DNA of 64,000 nt from NCBI GenBank assembly GCA_963768025.1, contig CAVYGM010000036.1, positions 55,120-119,119 of the forward strand. The letters run 5' to 3'. The notes beneath the pieces are model-generated. The model was not told the DNA's origin. It saw only the letters and a program-made list of their open reading frames with translations, and did not search any database. The translations under genes were made by a program, and so were the position numbers. Positions 27,533 to 36,910 of the stretch are shown piece after piece (the first letter of the stretch is position 1; each line of letters opens with the position of its first letter). The stretch is from CAVYGM01 sp963768025. GTDB taxonomy: Bacteria; Bacteroidota; Bacteroidia; Cytophagales; Spirosomataceae.

Positions 27533-28198
27533 TCAAAATACCGTGGTGGCGTAGTTGAGCAGATTGGCTCCCATGCGAAGCGCCTGTTGCCTCAACTCCT
27601 CTGGGTCGTTGTACACACTCTGATCCTCCCACCCGTTTCCCAGGTCACACTCGTAGGAATAGTAGCAAACCAATCGCCCCTGATAAATCAAACCAAAACC
27701 CTGCGGGGTCTTGCCGTCGTGGAGATGAACCTTGGGCAATCCGTTGGGAAACACGAATTTTTGCTGATAAACTGGATGGTTGTACGGTAATTCCACGAAG
27801 AGTAATTCCGGAAAAACCTTCTTCATTTCCCGCCGGATATATTGGTCAAGTCCGTAATTGTCATCAATGTGGAGAAAACCACCCGCTACCAGGTAGTTTC
27901 GCAGGTTACGGGCTTCGGCCTCCGAAAAAACAACATTTCCATGACCCGTCATGTGAACAAACGGGTATTGAAAAATATCAGGACTTCCTACTTCCACAAT
28001 GTCCTCATCTGGGTAGATGTTCATTTTAAGTTGCGTATTACAAAACTTTATCAAATTGGGCAGGGAAGTTTTATTGGCGTACCAGTCGCCTCCACCGCCG
28101 TATTTGAGTTTAGCGATTTTAAAGGATGACTGGGCCATCGTACCCTCGGCCAAAAACGCCAGGACGACAAACAAAAAAAGGAGCTTTTTACGAATCAT
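27533..28198 (-). CDS. DUF4159 domain protein, secreted
   Basis: 221 residues. The signal peptide (KKLLFLFVVLAFLAEGTMAQ) is cleaved around residue 22. The remainder matches DUF4159: FKIAKLKYGGGGDWYANKTSLPNL, YPFVHMTGHGNVVFSEAEARNLRNYLVAGGFLHIDDNYG, and LPYNHPVYQQKF. The family is thought to have a glutamine-amidotransferase-like fold; its function is unknown. It is followed on the same strand by no close gene, but rsmE lies 33 bases upstream of it in the same direction, so they may be cotranscribed. Confidence 0.88.
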   Translation of the reverse strand: MIRKKLLFLFVVLAFLAEGTMAQSSFKIAKLKYGGGGDWYANKTSLPNLIKFCNTQLKMNIYPDEDIVEVGSPDIFQYPFVHMTGHGNVVFSEAEARNLRNYLVAGGFLHIDDNYGLDQYIRREMKKVFPELLFVELPYNHPVYQQKFVFPNGLPKVHLHDGKTPQGFGLIYQGRLVCYYSYECDLGNGWEDQSVYNDPEELRQQALRMGANLLNYATTVF

Positions 28199-28231
28199 AT
28201 GATGTGTTTACTCTGAGGTACTATAAATTGT

Positions 28232-28948
28232 TTAAAATAATTTCAATTTGGCCAAATGCACCGAATGGCAGGCTATCACCGCCGCCGTTTCGGTCCTCAA
28301 CCGGGTGGAACCCAGCGAAACCGGAACAAATCCTCTGTTCTTACTCATCTCTATTTCGGCAGCCGTAAAATCCCCCTCGGGGCCAATTAATACGGATACT
28401 CCTTTTAGAAAAGACGCCGTTTTTACTAAATGGAGCGGAACGTCCTTGTCGGTAACATACGCAATATAACGTTCATCGTCCTGTACTTGTGCTAGAAATG
28501 AATCGAAAGTTTGAAAAATAGTGATTTTTGGTAAATAATACTGTTGGGACTGTTTCATCGCCGACAGGGCGATCCGGTGAAGCCGCTCCTGATTCACCAC
28601 CCGGTTCAAGGTCTCCCGATGTGTATTTTCAGAAACCACGAACTGAATGGAATGTACCCCCAATTCGGTCATTTTCTCGACCATCCATTCGTTGCGCTCG
28701 GCCTTGCGGGTCGGACAAATTGCCATGGTCAGCTGACTCTCCGCCAACGGAATCTTCTGCGTAGTTACCAGCGTGTACTCTACCCCGTTCTTTCCTACCT
28801 TGGATAAGACAGCTTCGGAAAGAGTCCCCCGACCATCCGTTACCCGAATCGTATCACCTGATCCCAGCCGAAGTACTTTGGTGCAATGTCGGGCTTCCTC
28901 ATCTTCGAGAACCAGCCTATCAGGATCGGGTTGATAAAACAAATGCAT
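28232..28948 (-). CDS. rsmE: 16S rRNA (uracil(1498)-N(3))-methyltransferase
   Basis: 238 residues from the ATG at 28948; 18 extra in-frame residues upstream are not family-like. N-terminal PUA-like domain (MHLFYQPDPDRLVLEDEEARHCTKVLRLGSGD), then a SPOUT methyltransferase domain: ICPTRKAERNEWMVEKMTELGV, RLHRIALSAMKQSQQYYLP, and the knot motifs LIGPEGDFTAAEIE and LGSTRLRTETAAV. It methylates U1498 of 16S rRNA in the small subunit. Confidence 0.93.
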   Translation of the reverse strand: MHLFYQPDPDRLVLEDEEARHCTKVLRLGSGDTIRVTDGRGTLSEAVLSKVGKNGVEYTLVTTQKIPLAESQLTMAICPTRKAERNEWMVEKMTELGVHSIQFVVSENTHRETLNRVVNQERLHRIALSAMKQSQQYYLPKITIFQTFDSFLAQVQDDERYIAYVTDKDVPLHLVKTASFLKGVSVLIGPEGDFTAAEIEMSKNRGFVPVSLGSTRLRTETAAVIACHSVHLAKLKLF

Positions 28949-29403
28949 AGGGGTGTTGAGACGCCAGTAAAGGATAGTTTTGGATTTTGGAAGGTAGATC
29001 ACAAAATCATCCCAAGGTACTCCAAATACCTTTATAGTGGGGTTATTAATTGGATTATTCTGTGGATTATCAGTTTAGTAAATTCCCTCACATGCTCCTT
29101 ACTCTCATCAGGTTTCGAAAAATAGTGTTTTCGCCAAAATCACTAAAATTATCCATATTATTGGGCATTTATAATCCTTATTTTACACTAAATCACCTAA
29201 ATTGTCTTACCAAGACCCGAAATCACAATAAAAGCTCTATCGTAAGAATTGCACAGAAAATCCTTTGAATATTACAATTAACATACCATTTATACTGTCA
29301 TTTCAATTTTTTGTTAAATATTATTTTATAAATTTAACTATATCCATTATTATTGTAGTGTAATTTAAAAAAAAGTAATTCAATCTCCCTATTTAGTACC
29401 ACT
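28949..29403. other. 455-base AT-rich intergenic region upstream of glnA
   Basis: It separates divergent rsmE and the glutamine synthetase II gene. It becomes strongly AT-rich towards glnA (29270-29400), as expected for a regulated promoter. I looked for a sigma-54 type TGGC-N8-TTGC element and for a TTTG / TAnnTTTG pair close to glnA and found neither. No convincing coding sequence. Confidence 0.5.
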
Positions 29404-30418
29404 ATGGCAAAAGCTAAACTTGAGTACATCTGGTTGGATGGAACAAAACCAACCCAAAGCCTCCGCAGTAAAACTAAAAGTTGAATCCGATTTCAGTGGA
29501 ACGCTTGAGGAGTGCCCCGTCTGGTCATTTGATGGATCATCTACCGAGCAAGCTGAGGGTGGTTCTTCTGATTGCCTTCTTAAGCCAGTATTTATTTGCC
29601 CCGATCCACAGCGCAAGAATTCCTACCTTGTTATGTGTGAGGTATTGAATGCAGACGGCACGCCACATCCCTCCAATGGTCGGGCCACTATCGAAGACGA
29701 TGACAATGATTTCTGGTTTGGTTTTGAGCAGGAGTACTTCCTTTGGGACCCCATCAAGAACCTCCCGGTAGGATTTCCTACCAACGGATATCCAGCCCCC
29801 CAGGGCCCATATTACTGCTCCGTGGGAGCAAAAAATTCTTTCGGACGTGAAATCGTGGAAGAACACCTGGACGTGTGCCTCGACGCCGGCCTGAACGTAG
29901 AAGGTATCAATGCCGAGGTTGCGGCTGGTCAGTGGGAATTCCAGATTTTCTCCAAGGGTGCCGCTGACGCTGGTGACCAAATTTGGGTAGCTCGCTACCT
30001 ATTGGAAAGAATCGGTGAAAAATACGGTGTTTCGATTAACTGGCACTGCAAGCCACTTGGCGATACGGATTGGAATGGCTCCGGTATGCACGCCAACTTC
30101 TCCAACACCACCCTGCGCACCGCCGGAAACAAAGAGGCTTACGATGCCATTTGTAATTCTTTCGTTCCGGTTATTGCCGAGCATATTGCCGTATACGGAG
30201 CTGACAATCACCTGCGGCTCACCGGCAAGCACGAAACCCAATCAATCGATCAGTTTAGCTACGGGATCTCGGACCGTGGTGCCTCCATCCGCATTCCAAT
30301 CGCTACGGTTGAAAAAGGTTGGAAAGGCTGGTTGGAAGATCGTCGTCCTAATTCTGCCGCAGATCCCTACAAGGTAGCTGCCCGCATTATTAAGACTGTA
30401 AAAACAGCAAAAGTGTAA
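29404..30418 (+). CDS. glnA: Glutamine synthetase type II (beta-Grasp; frameshifted)
   Basis: The true start is ATG 29404 (MAKAKLEYIWLDG..). One extra A in the AAAA run at 29476-29479 throws the frame; without it SLRSKTK joins VESDFSGTLEECPVWSFDGSS and the rest reads cleanly. Full protein about 337 residues, matching the eukaryote-like GSII form found in Cytophagales. Catalytic features: FGFEQEYFLWD (Glu ligands), GINAEVAAGQWEFQI, NWHCKPLGDTDWNGSGMHANFS, RGASIRIP. It makes glutamine from glutamate, ammonium and ATP. A type III enzyme is encoded 0.8 kb away. A terminator follows. Confidence 0.9.
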
Positions 30419-30437
30419 TTTGGAATACTGATAGCAG

Positions 30438-30475
30438 AAAAGCCTCCGGTGCTTACCGGAGGCTTTCTTATTTTT
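30438..30475 (+). terminator. Terminator of glnA
   Basis: The perfect stem AAAGCCTCCGG / CCGGAGGCTTT has a six-base loop, followed by CTTATTTTT. It lies 20 bases after the glnA stop. Confidence 0.85.
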
Positions 30476-30492
30476 AATCCTAGCGCATTTAG

Positions 30493-31050
30493 TTATTCGT
30501 CGTCCTCCTCGCTGCTGTGGAAAGAATATACATTCTTGTCCAGATTCAGACGGCCGGCGTTAAAATGGGCGATAAAATCGTTAATTACCTTTTCGGTAAT
30601 CTCTTCCTTATTCAGACCAACTTCCAACCCTATTCCGTATTCGAAATCCGTGTCAATTTCTACATGTTCTGAAATTTTCACCTCTTCGTTCTCTTCAATT
30701 TCCTCTATGTATTCCGTCAGCAACAGCTCAGCCTCCTCATCATTTTCAAGATCCTCGGGAGTATCAATGCTGCGTTCGTCGGGTGGCAAGTAGCCTGGAA
30801 TCTGCTTTTGTACTCGCTCGAGCGCCATGTCATACACGAGGGTGGAGTGGTGTAATCTGAGAGTATAGATTAAGGCATCGTAAACGACTTCCTGGCCATT
30901 GTGGTATCCGATAAACTGAATATGGGCATGTTCGTTGTTTTCATCATCGCCCTCATCCAGCCCATCTTCTACGTGGATAAAATTCATCCTTTCTGCCCTG
31001 CACTCCTTTTTTAACTGGGCAATTTCTTCGGGATCGAAACCGGGATTCAT
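30493..31050 (-). CDS. Acidic protein of unknown function
   Basis: 185 residues, very rich in Glu and Asp (for example EEIEENEEVKISEHVEID and the terminal SSEEDDE). It has no signal peptide or membrane segment, so it is probably cytosolic. Tyr- and His-containing hydrophobic stretches (IQFIGYHNGQEVVYDALIYTLRLHHSTLVYDMALERV) suggest a folded N-terminal domain followed by an acidic region. I do not recognise the family. It sits alone between the two glutamine synthetase genes and is oriented like the type III gene; the 206-base gap upstream holds no evident promoter pair. Confidence 0.72.
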   Translation of the reverse strand: MNPGFDPEEIAQLKKECRAERMNFIHVEDGLDEGDDENNEHAHIQFIGYHNGQEVVYDALIYTLRLHHSTLVYDMALERVQKQIPGYLPPDERSIDTPEDLENDEEAELLLTEYIEEIEENEEVKISEHVEIDTDFEYGIGLEVGLNKEEITEKVINDFIAHFNAGRLNLDKNVYSFHSSEEDDE

Positions 31051-31256
31051 AGTTTTTTTTAATTGAATGTAAGATTTACTTCACAAAGTTTAGTTAAGGC
31101 AAATTTACGCTCTATTTGACTATTAATTTATTTTTTGCCTATAAAATACGTTTCAAAATGAAGATTATACGTCCTCAATTGGAATATTTATTCATTTCAA
31201 ACGAATTTTTCACCATAATTTTTCTAAAAAAGACCCAGCATTTACCACCGAACCAA

Positions 31257-33443
31257 CTACCGGATAAAGAGCAGTTCCCGGTATTTCACCAACGGCCAGT
31301 CTTCATCGTCAATGACAAGTTCAAGTTTGTCAATATGATAGCGGATTTGTTCAAAGTAATCTTTGACCGACGTACTGTACAAACGAGCTCTTTCGGTGAG
31401 GTCATCGGAGTTGTTGGCGACCTTTCTGGCCTCGGTCATTTCGTACACCAGCCGCTTGATCACAATGATGTGTTGGGAAATCTCTGTAATTATTTCTTTG
31501 ATGGGGGCCGCCTCGTCGGTCATCTCCAAATCTACCAGCGATCGGGCGGTTTGGGCTAATTTGAATTGGTATTTTACGGCGGTAGAAACTATGTGGTTGA
31601 GGGCCAAATCCCCCATCACCCTCGATTCTATCTGGATTTTCTTGATCAAGTTTTCCAATTCAATATCATACCGGGCATGGAGTTCTCGTTTGGAGAGTAC
31701 TTCGATACTTTCGAAGAGTTCGGTGGTATTTTTGTTCAAATAAACCTCCAGGGCCTCATAGGTAGTTGGAATATTGGATAATCCTCGCTCCTTCGCCTCT
31801 TCTACCCATTCCTCCGAGTAACCGTTTCCTTCAAATAGGATTTTCTTAGATTCGGTATAGTACTTTTTCAGAATTTCGACCACGGCTATTTTTTTCTCCT
31901 CCCCGTTCGTCAGGCGCTCGTCAAGTTCCTTTCGAAACGACAGTAGCTGTTTGGCCACTATCGTATTCAGGACAATCATGGGAGAGGCGCTATTGGCATT
32001 TCCACCTACCGCCCGGTATTCAAATTTATTGCCGGTAAAGGCAAAAGGAGAGGTACGGTTACGGTCGGTATTATCCCGGAAAAGTTGCGGTATCCGATTG
32101 ATTCCCAGCTTATAATAAAAATTCTCCCCTTTTTCCAGCGTTATTTCTCCGCTATGGACCAGATCTTCCAGGGTACGGGTGAGTTGAGCTCCCAAGAAAA
32201 TGGATACGATGGCGGGAGGAGCCTCGTTGGCCCCTAACCGATGTTCGTTGCCGGCCGAAGCGATAGAAGCTCTGAGCAGATCCGCATTGTCATGGACGGC
32301 CTTGATTACACATACCAAAAATGTCAGAAAGCGCAGATTTTCCTTTGGCTTTGAGGTGGGAGCCAGCAAGTTGATTCCCGTGTCCGTGGACATGGACCAG
32401 TTATTGTGTTTTCCGCTCCCGTTAATTCCAGCGAAGGGTTTCTCGTGGAAGAGCACTTTGAAACTGTGCTTTTCCGCCACCTTTTGCATCAAATCCATTA
32501 AAAGTGCGTTGTGATCAATCGCCAAATTGACCTCTTCGAACGTCGGAGCGCATTCAAACTGACCGGGGGCCACCTCGTTGTGCCGGGTTCGGACGGGTAT
32601 TCCAAGTTTTAAGGCCTCAAATTCAAAATCAACCATGAAGGCATTTACCCGCGGCGAGATAGATCCGAAATAATGATCTTCTAACTGCTGCCCCCGGGCA
32701 GGGCCATGCCCAAAAACAGTCCTACCTGACATAACCAGATCAGGACGGGCATAGTACAAAGCCTTATCCACTAAGAAATATTCTTGCTCAATGCCCAGAG
32801 TTGCCGTGACTTTGGACACATCCCGGTTAAAGTATTGACATACCTGGGTGGCAGCTTTATCCAGCATGGCCAGGGCTCGGAGCAATGGGGCCTTGAAATC
32901 TAGCGCCTCACCGGTGTAGGCTATGAAAACAGAGGGTATGCAGAGGGTTTTACCCCCCGCTCCGTTGTCCATTAAAAAAGCGGGGGAACTTGGATCCCAG
33001 CCGGTATACCCCCTCGCTTCGAACGTAGCCCTGATACCCCCACTGGGGAACGAAGAAGCATCGGGCTCCTGTTGTACCAGGGCGCTCCCTTTAAATTTCT
33101 CAATGGCTTTTCCACCCGGCGTTAGATCAAAAAAGGAATCGTGTTTTTCGGCCGTAGTCCCGGTGAGGGGTTGAAACCAGTGGGTATAGTGGGTAGCGCC
33201 CCGCGACAAGGCCCAGGATTTCATGGCCGTTGCCACTTCTTCTGCCACCTCCCTATCGATCTGATTGCCAGAACGGATAGCATTGGAAATTTTGATGTAG
33301 GCCTCCGGAGAAAGCAATGTCCGCATGGTATCCTCATTGAACGTATTTATCCCGAATAGTTCGGTTATTTTTTCGGAAGGTTGAGCAAATGAAACAGGTA
33401 GGCGGCTTAGGGCTACCTCGATGGCTTTGGATCTAAATGACAT
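31257..33443 (-). CDS. glnN: Glutamine synthetase type III
   Basis: 728 residues, the normal length of GSIII in Bacteroidota. Features: FGINTFNEDTMRTLL at the N-terminus, THYTHWFQPLTGTTAEKHDSF (GSIII-specific), TLGIEQEYFLVDKALY (metal-binding Glu), APGQFECAPTFEEVN, FAGINGSGKHNNWSM (ATP/glutamate site), GNEHRLGANEAPPAI, and a long helical C-terminal region. It assimilates ammonium into glutamine as a dodecamer. Its presence near a type II enzyme, Amt and a porin suggests a nitrogen-acquisition locus. Confidence 0.95.
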   Translation of the reverse strand: MSFRSKAIEVALSRLPVSFAQPSEKITELFGINTFNEDTMRTLLSPEAYIKISNAIRSGNQIDREVAEEVATAMKSWALSRGATHYTHWFQPLTGTTAEKHDSFFDLTPGGKAIEKFKGSALVQQEPDASSFPSGGIRATFEARGYTGWDPSSPAFLMDNGAGGKTLCIPSVFIAYTGEALDFKAPLLRALAMLDKAATQVCQYFNRDVSKVTATLGIEQEYFLVDKALYYARPDLVMSGRTVFGHGPARGQQLEDHYFGSISPRVNAFMVDFEFEALKLGIPVRTRHNEVAPGQFECAPTFEEVNLAIDHNALLMDLMQKVAEKHSFKVLFHEKPFAGINGSGKHNNWSMSTDTGINLLAPTSKPKENLRFLTFLVCVIKAVHDNADLLRASIASAGNEHRLGANEAPPAIVSIFLGAQLTRTLEDLVHSGEITLEKGENFYYKLGINRIPQLFRDNTDRNRTSPFAFTGNKFEYRAVGGNANSASPMIVLNTIVAKQLLSFRKELDERLTNGEEKKIAVVEILKKYYTESKKILFEGNGYSEEWVEEAKERGLSNIPTTYEALEVYLNKNTTELFESIEVLSKRELHARYDIELENLIKKIQIESRVMGDLALNHIVSTAVKYQFKLAQTARSLVDLEMTDEAAPIKEIITEISQHIIVIKRLVYEMTEARKVANNSDDLTERARLYSTSVKDYFEQIRYHIDKLELVIDDEDWPLVKYRELLFIR

Positions 33444-33553
33444 AGGGAAAGTGAATATTTTTAGTAGAATTTAACTATAAGAAGTATTCAGTTCAAAAAT
33501 AATTGTACTGGGGTAAAATTTTACCCCCAATATTGCAGAAAGGTTTGAAACCA

Positions 33554-35390
33554 ATGGTCCGGAGACTTTACTATTTAGGAAAACAGGCCTTAGCCTGGAT
33601 TCTTCTATTTCAATTTGCCCGCTTTTTGTTTTACGTATACCAATACGTGGAAGACAACCGACAACCTCCAACCTATCTGGCCCAATCTGCCTGGCATGGT
33701 TTGAAAATGGATGTGTCTTTCACGGGATACCTGCTCGTTCTACCCACAATCCTGATGGCCTTAACTGCCCGGCGCTGGGAATGGTATCGAAAATTTCTCC
33801 ACCTGTATACTAGTGTCATGTCCGTTCTGATCGCCTCTATTGTGACCGTAGATTTGGAAATTTATCGGTCCTGGGGGTTTCGACTTGATGCTACTCCGCT
33901 GCGATACCTGTCTAATATTACGGAAGTTTCGGCTTCTTTGGGTTCCTCCCCGCTATTTTTTCTTGGCCGTCCTCTTTCTGCTATTCTTGGGTCTCATGAT
34001 CCTGATATCCTATTTTGTCATCCACACCTATGGAGCAGGTTGGCAGCGAGCGAACAAGTGGGGTACCCCTTTCTTATTTTTATTTTGCACAGCTATGCTG
34101 ATTATTCCCATTCGCGGAGGGCTTCAATTGGCTCCCATGAACCAGAGTGCGGTGTACTATTCGTCCAATAACTTTGCGAACCAAATGGCGGTCAATGCTT
34201 CCTGGAATTTTTTCAGCTCTCTAATCAAAGATACCGGGCGAACCGACAACCCGTTTGCAGAATTTTCCAAAGAAGAAGCAGATCAGCTACTTTCCAAATT
34301 GAAGCACCCGGATCCATCTAGTATCAACCACATTCAGACGGATTCGGCTACCAATGTAATCCTGATCATTTGGGAAAGTTTCACAGCCAAAATAGTGTCC
34401 TCCCTAGGGGGCGTTCCGGGCGTAGCTCCCCGATTTGATTCCCTTAGTCAGGAAGGAATTTTTTTCACGCGACTGTACGCCACCGGCGACCGAAGCGATA
34501 AGGGATTGATTGGGATTTTGAGCGGGTACCCAGCCCAACCAACCACCTCTATAATAACGATTCCTTCGAAAACGGCTACCCTTCCTTCCTTACCAAAGTA
34601 TTTCCGATCCAAAGGATACCACACTTCCTTTTATTATGGTGGCGAAACCGAGTTTGCCAATATTAAGTCCTACCTCCTGCAACAGGGTTTTGACCGCATT
34701 GTGGATAAAAGCAAGTTTAAAGCGAGAGATATGAATTCAAAATGGGGAGCCCATGATCATATTGTGTTCAACCGGTTGCTTTCTGATTTGGATGCTCAAC
34801 CTACCCCATTTTTTACAACCTTATTTACCCTTAGTAGCCACGAGCCATTTGAGGTACCTGCTGAAACAGTGATAAAAGGAACGGATAATGAACACAAATT
34901 CCTGAATGCCCACCACTATACGGATGCAAGCCTGGGTGCCTTTATAGACCAGGCCAAAACAAAATCGTGGTGGAAAAATACCCTAATCGTCATAGTCGCT
35001 GACCATGGCCATCCCTTGCCCGTGCTATCCGACAAAAAAATCGATCAGTTTCGCATTCCCATGCTTTGGTTAGGTGGGGTGGTTCGGCAGCCTGGAGTAA
35101 CGATTGATACCCTAGGTTCCCAAACAGACCTGGCCTCTACCCTATTGGGGCAGATGAACCACCCATCCGATGATTTTCAATGGAGCAACAATCTGTTCAA
35201 AGTCAATCGAACTCCGTATGCCTTCTACGCGTTCAATAATGGATTTGGCTGGGTAACCCCCAAAGGGGACGTAGTTTTTGATAATACCGGTAAAAGAGAG
35301 ATTGAAAAATGGGGTGAAAGCGCAGAGAAAGACAAAAGGACCGGTATGGCTTATCTGCAAACCTTATTTGATGATTTTTTGAGCCGATAA
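33554..35390 (+). CDS. LTA synthase-like sulfatase-family membrane enzyme (frameshifted)
   Basis: It begins at ATG 33554 (17 residues of upstream frame from a TTG are not family-like). The N-terminus has several transmembrane helices. The frame breaks at the CCCC run 33948-33951; removing one C joins ITEVSASLGSS to RYFFLAVLFLLFLG. After the helices comes the alkaline-phosphatase-superfamily domain: NVILIIWESFTAKIVSSLGG (metal site and nucleophile Thr), FTRLYATGDRSDKGLIGILSG, SFYYGGETEFANI, FTLSSHEPFEVP, VIVADHGHP. Total about 611 residues. The family transfers phosphoglycerol or phosphoethanolamine-like groups to envelope polymers or lipids; the bacteroidete substrate is unknown. Confidence 0.85.
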
Positions 35391-35409
35391 GGGCAAAATC
35401 GTACCTTTG
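35378..35409 (+). promoter_or_regulatory. Bacteroidete-type promoter for mtaB
   Basis: TTTG (35378-35381) and TACCTTTG (35402-35409, TAnnTTTG) are separated by exactly 20 bases, the consensus spacing. The -33 box lies inside the end of the preceding gene. The mtaB start is 20 bases beyond the -7 box. Confidence 0.75.
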
Positions 35410-35428
35410 CGCTTTAATTTAATTGACA

Positions 35429-36769
35429 ATGAAGAGAGTAGCGTTTTATACATTAGGGTGTAAGTTAAATTTCTCCGAGACCTCCACCATCTCCCGGATG
35501 TTTGAGAAGGAGGGGTATCTAAAAGTAGAGTTTAATCAATCGCCCGATATTTTTATCATCAACACTTGCTCGGTAACCGAAAATGCCGACAAAAAATGCC
35601 GGAAGATTGTGCGGGAAGCCCAGCAAATTAATCCAAACGGCTATATCGCGATTATCGGGTGTTACGCCCAGTTGAAGCCTAAGGAAATTTCCGAAATACC
35701 CGGCGTGGACGCTGTATTGGGTGCAGCCGAAAAATTCAGGTTGGTGGAGCTACTGGGTACTTTCGAAAAAGAGACGGTTTCATCCAAAGCCAGGGTTTTC
35801 AATTCGAGTATTGAAGAAGTCCTCGACTACCATACCTCCTATTCCCTAAACGATCGAACCCGGACCTTTTTGAAAGTCCAGGACGGCTGTGATTATCCGT
35901 GTAGCTATTGCACTATCCCGTTGGCGCGGGGAAAAAGTCGTTCGGATAGCATCGATAATATCCTGGCCGCCGCCAAGGATATAGCCCGGGAAGGGGTGAA
36001 AGAAATTGTTCTGACCGGAGTGAATATTGGCGATTTTGGCTTGGAGCAAGGCGTACGAACCACAAATTTCCTTTCGCTGATCCAGGCGCTCGATGAGGTG
36101 GAAGGTATTGAGAGGTTCCGAATATCCTCAATTGAACCCAATTTACTGACCGACGAGATTATTGAGTTTGTGGCCCAGTCAAAGCGGTTCGTTCCGCATT
36201 TTCATATTCCATTGCAGTCCGGGTCTAATTTGGTACTTGGGCTTATGAAAAGGAGATACCGGCGGGAGTTATATCAAAACCGGGTCCAGAAAATCAAATC
36301 CGTCCTGCCGGACTGTTGCATTGGTGTGGATGTGATTGTGGGGCATCCGGGCGAAACCCACGAAGAATTTTTGAATACCTTCAATTTTTTAAACGAGCTG
36401 GACATTTCCTACCTGCACGTTTTTACCTACTCGGAGCGTCCCAATACCGATGCCGTAACCATTCGGCCGGCAGTATCCAAGGCCGATCGGAGCGAACGGT
36501 CCAAAATGCTCCATAATTTGTCCGAGAAAAAGAAAAGGGCTTTTTATGAAAAGCAGCTACATTCCGTACGTACAGTTCTATTTGAGGACGATGTAGCCGA
36601 TGGTATGATGCAGGGCTTTACCGAAAACTATGTCAAAATAACGGCCCGGTACGATCCGCTTCTGATCAATGAGACCAAAAAAGTACTTCTTACTGAATTG
36701 AATCCAAACGGGTTGGTGGAAGTTGCTGAAGCGGATGCTCAGCTGCTTGCACCGGTGCCTCATATGTAA
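35429..36769 (+). CDS. mtaB: tRNA t6A37 methylthiotransferase
   Basis: 446 residues from ATG 35429 (a TTG two codons earlier is discounted). N-terminal UPF0004 domain with three cluster Cys: FYTLGCKLN, INTCSVTENADKK, IIGCYAQ. Radical-SAM domain with CDYPCSYCTIPLARGKSRS (CxxxCxxC), then GVDVIVGHPGET, and a C-terminal TRAM-like region. It adds the methylthio group to N6-threonylcarbamoyladenosine 37 in tRNAs reading ANN codons. It has its own promoter. Confidence 0.94.
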   Translation: MKRVAFYTLGCKLNFSETSTISRMFEKEGYLKVEFNQSPDIFIINTCSVTENADKKCRKIVREAQQINPNGYIAIIGCYAQLKPKEISEIPGVDAVLGAAEKFRLVELLGTFEKETVSSKARVFNSSIEEVLDYHTSYSLNDRTRTFLKVQDGCDYPCSYCTIPLARGKSRSDSIDNILAAAKDIAREGVKEIVLTGVNIGDFGLEQGVRTTNFLSLIQALDEVEGIERFRISSIEPNLLTDEIIEFVAQSKRFVPHFHIPLQSGSNLVLGLMKRRYRRELYQNRVQKIKSVLPDCCIGVDVIVGHPGETHEEFLNTFNFLNELDISYLHVFTYSERPNTDAVTIRPAVSKADRSERSKMLHNLSEKKKRAFYEKQLHSVRTVLFEDDVADGMMQGFTENYVKITARYDPLLINETKKVLLTELNPNGLVEVAEADAQLLAPVPHM

Positions 36770-36840
36770 ATTCCCCAAAAAGTAGCCTGCCCCATAAACA
36801 ACAAAGAAGCTGTCGACCAGAGGCTGACAACTTCTTAAAG

Positions 36841-36877
36841 TACAACAAAACCACAGCAGCACTGTGGTCTTGTTGTA
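36841..36877. terminator. Hairpin between convergent mtaB and amt
   Basis: A 16-bp stem with one mismatch (TACAACAAAACCACAG / CTGTGGTCTTGTTGTA) and a five-base loop. There is no proper T run on either side, so it is called from position between convergent genes more than from sequence. Confidence 0.5.
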
Positions 36878-36910
36878 AAGGCTGTATTGGTGTTAAAGAA
36901 ATATCGTTGA

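Noticed and set aside
29050..29268. Open frame of 72 codons between rsmE and glnA
   Set aside because: The residue composition is that of translated AT-rich intergenic DNA, with no recognisable family and no promoter arrangement.
28949..29403. Sigma-54 promoter or NtrC sites upstream of glnA
   Set aside because: I looked for the TGGC / TGC pair at proper spacing on both strands and did not find one; Bacteroidota also commonly control nitrogen genes otherwise.
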